Both the position numbers and the translations under genes were made by a program. Below, piece after piece: positions 4,307-5,307 of a DNA stretch of 5,307 bases. How positions within the stretch are numbered: the stretch's first letter is position 1; each line of letters opens with the position of its first letter. Origin of the DNA: Campylobacteraceae bacterium UBA1877 (GTDB taxonomy: Bacteria > Campylobacterota > Campylobacteria > Campylobacterales > Campylobacteraceae). The DNA lies in the NCBI GenBank assembly GCA_002352945.1, contig DDHL01000039.1, positions 806-6,112 of the forward strand, in the 5' to 3' direction. A model generated the notes under the pieces. The model searched no databases and was not told where the DNA came from. It was given only the letters and a program-made list of their open reading frames with translations.

Positions 4307-5307
4307 CTATGAAAAGAAAAGTTGATTTGCCATCACCGCCACAATGGCTATTGGTACTAAATATCGCAACACCTTATACCAAACTGAAAATAAAGCCGGG
4401 GACATATGGGACCCAAGCAAAGAAACTAGGCGTTCTTTTTGAATTACATATCCAACAAAAATTGCAATCAAAAGTCCACCCAAAGGTAACATTATTGAGG
4501 ATGTAAAAATATCTAATATATCAAACATTCCTTTGCCAAAAAATGTCACATACTCTTTTAGAGAATCTACATTTGAAATAAGAGCTAATATTCCCAAAAT
4601 ATATGAAACCACACCTAAAATCACAAGGGCTTTTAAGCGAGTAATTTTAAACCGTCTTGTCATATACATAGTAGTTGGCTCAACAATTGAAACCGCTGAG
4701 GTTAAGCCTGCAAAACCTAAAGCTACAAAAAACAAAAATGCTATTATCGTTCCAGCTAGGCCCATTTGATTAAAAAGCGGAGGTAGTGAAACAAAGACTA
4801 AACCAGCGCCTTGCGAAGGCTCAGCTCCAAAGCTAAAAATAATTGCAAAAATAACAAGACCAGCTAAAATTGCAACTAGTGTATCTAAAATTGCAACCAC
4901 AAAGGATGATTTGACCAAATTTGCATCCTTAGGTAGTGATGCTGCATAAGTCATAATCGTTCCCATACCAAGCGATAACGTAAAAAAGGCTTGGCCAACA
5001 GCAGCTAAAATTGACATTGATGTTACTTTGCTAAAATCTGGAACAAATAAAAAGGCCACAGACTCACTAAATCCACTCAAGGTAAAAGAGTACACTAGTA
5101 AAAAAATCAATATTAAAAAAAGAAGAGGCATAAGAACGAGGTTTGCTTTCTCAATCCCATGTTTAACACCCCTAGAAACAATATAAAATGTCAAAGCAAA
5201 AGCAATAGTAAAAAATATAATTTGACTTAATGTATCAGATGTAACCATGCCACCAAATAGACTTCCAGCCTCATCTACATTTGCCGGCAAAGATGTAGCG
5301 GCTATAA
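4307..5307 (-). CDS. Sodium:neurotransmitter symporter (NSS, LeuT-type) family transporter, C-terminal part
   Basis: Inner-membrane sodium-coupled transporter of the NSS family, whose bacterial members typically import amino acids or related compounds. The window shows the last 332 residues; the frame runs open off the right edge, so the TTG at 5290 is not the start. By alignment to LeuT about 145 residues, covering roughly the first four helices, are missing. Family signatures (numbered from the first visible codon): GQAFFTLSLGMGTIMTY at 104-120 matches LeuT helix 6, with T109 and S111 at the positions of the sodium/substrate residues T254 and S256. AGLTSAVSIVEP at 199-210 matches helix 8, with T202 and S203 at the second sodium site (T354/S355). 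M114 replaces LeuT F259 in the substrate pocket, as I recall for the amino acid transporter MhsT. The TAG stop overlaps the ribosome site of the 88-aa gene, suggesting one operon. The exact substrate cannot be told. Confidence 0.92.
   Translation of the reverse strand, partial: IAATSLPANVDEAGSLFGGMVTSDTLSQIIFFTIAFALTFYIVSRGVKHGIEKANLVLMPLLFLILIFLLVYSFTLSGFSESVAFLFVPDFSKVTSMSILAAVGQAFFTLSLGMGTIMTYAASLPKDANLVKSSFVVAILDTLVAILAGLVIFAIIFSFGAEPSQGAGLVFVSLPPLFNQMGLAGTIIAFLFFVALGFAGLTSAVSIVEPTTMYMTRRFKITRLKALVILGVVSYILGILALISNVDSLKEYVTFFGKGMFDILDIFTSSIMLPLGGLLIAIFVGYVIQKERLVSLLGSHMSPALFSVWYKVLRYLVPIAIVAVMANQLFFS

Noticed and set aside
5288..5290. TTG at 5290 as the start of the NSS transporter
   Set aside because: The frame stays open to the window edge, and about four N-terminal helices required by the family are missing, so the gene continues outside.

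Overview
The window looks like part of a chromosome from an AT-rich Campylobacterota (epsilonproteobacterial) organism, perhaps a free-living Sulfurimonas-like lineage. The grounds are base composition, dense packing on one strand, and a histidine kinase whose H-box (MGEMIGAVAHQWxxPL) is of a type common in that group. The lineage call is inference. Every supported gene lies on the minus strand, so the window reads biologically from right to left.

In transcription order: (i) 5307-4307, the C-terminal two thirds of a sodium:neurotransmitter-symporter (NSS, LeuT-type) transporter that enters from outside the window; (ii) 4297-4031, a small 88-aa cytosolic-looking protein of unknown function; (iii) 4031-1823, a large membrane sensor histidine kinase (signal peptide, periplasmic ABC-substrate-binding-like domain, one TM helix, PAS, DHp, ATPase) that is split by a +1 frameshift at a C6 run (2692-2697) inside the PAS domain; (iv) 1763-1113, an OmpR/PhoB-type response regulator; (v) a 203-bp regulatory gap (910-1112); (vi) 909-391 and 389-1, the small (DctQ) and large (DctM, cut by the window edge) membrane subunits of a TRAP transporter. 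Junctions are tight: about 10 bp NSS to 88-aa gene, a TAATG overlap from 88-aa gene to kinase, and TAAATG from dctQ to dctM.

The most striking non-coding signal is a palindromic 14-bp motif (minus strand TTTTACATGTAAAG, core TTTACATGTAAA). It occurs four times in the same orientation, and only in the two gaps flanking the response regulator gene: two copies 15 bp apart upstream of the regulator and two copies 42 bp apart upstream of dctQ. One copy supplies the -35 hexamer of a TTTACA-N17-TATAAT promoter for the regulator. The dctQM copies sit roughly 93 and 135 bp upstream of the predicted start of a TTGAAA-N17-TAGAAT promoter. The simplest model is that the response regulator binds this motif, controls its own gene and activates the TRAP operon when the kinase senses a ligand through its periplasmic domain. 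The frameshift means that in the sequenced form the sensor and kinase halves are uncoupled, unless the break is a sequencing error, is reversible, or is bypassed by ribosomal frameshifting.

No RNA genes, mobile elements, CRISPR arrays or plus-strand genes were found.
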